A DNA stretch of 64,000 nt from the NCBI GenBank assembly GCA_009103225.1, contig RHPI01002402.1:818014-882013 (forward strand), written 5' to 3'. The notes beneath the pieces are model-generated. The model had not been told where the DNA came from. It searched no databases and saw only the letters and a program-made list of their open reading frames with translations. Source of the stretch: Chlorokybus atmophyticus. Lineage: Eukaryota > Streptophyta > Chlorokybophyceae > Chlorokybales > Chlorokybaceae. A program made the translations under genes and the position numbers. Shown piece after piece: positions 63,989 through 64,000 of this stretch. The number at the start of each line of letters is the position of its first letter. Position 1 is the stretch's first letter.

Positions 63989-64000
63989 GCTTGTGTCAAT

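Overview
The window is nuclear DNA of a plant-type eukaryote, most likely a green alga (Chlorophyta). Almost every recognisable gene is cut by many short GT-AG introns. Several products are plastid-lineage proteins with transit-peptide-like N-termini: ribosomal protein S1, pTAC14, NFU, uroporphyrinogen decarboxylase and 3-isopropylmalate dehydrogenase. Plant-type families such as SDP1 and EDR1 sit beside general eukaryotic genes such as UPF2, NUP62, RAB7 and ING. Introns and spacers are rich in TGCA-type words, CA/CG microsatellites and GCC/GGC runs. There are two assembly gaps (9859-9989 and 20098-20855). I see no bacterial operon, phage, CRISPR array or organellar gene.

Layout, left to right: EDR1-domain protein (minus, runs off the left edge); an AT-rich spacer; UTP23 (minus); a conserved four-helix membrane protein (minus, with an in-frame TGA); SDP1 triacylglycerol lipase (plus); NUP62 (minus); plastid RPS1 (plus); a gene-poor zone with gap, tandem duplication and hairpins (18.8-23.1 kb); a broken kinesin gene (minus, 23.1-26.9 kb); NADH-cytochrome b5 reductase (minus); NFU scaffold (plus); TXNL4B (minus); FKBP (plus); BFR1-like coiled-coil protein (minus); RAB7 (plus); ING PHD-finger protein (plus); TMEM33 (minus); UPF2 (plus); pTAC14 (minus); UROD (plus); IPMDH (minus); and a doubtful small ORF at the right edge.

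The intact genes are housekeeping: rRNA processing, splicing, NMD, nuclear pore, endolysosomal traffic, lipid mobilisation, Fe-S assembly, tetrapyrrole and leucine synthesis, and plastid gene expression. Strands alternate strongly, giving at least eight head-to-head pairs with spacers of about 0.2-1.2 kb.

The unusual material is mostly non-coding. At least seven near-perfect short-loop inverted repeats lie in introns and spacers. The best has 41-nt arms, a 2-nt centre and one mismatch. There is also a tandem duplication that copies the start of an IPMDH exon into its intron, a kinesin motor with three frameshifts and a stop, and possible GC-AG introns. I did not find a clearly new protein system. 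The hairpin population is the most unexplained signal.
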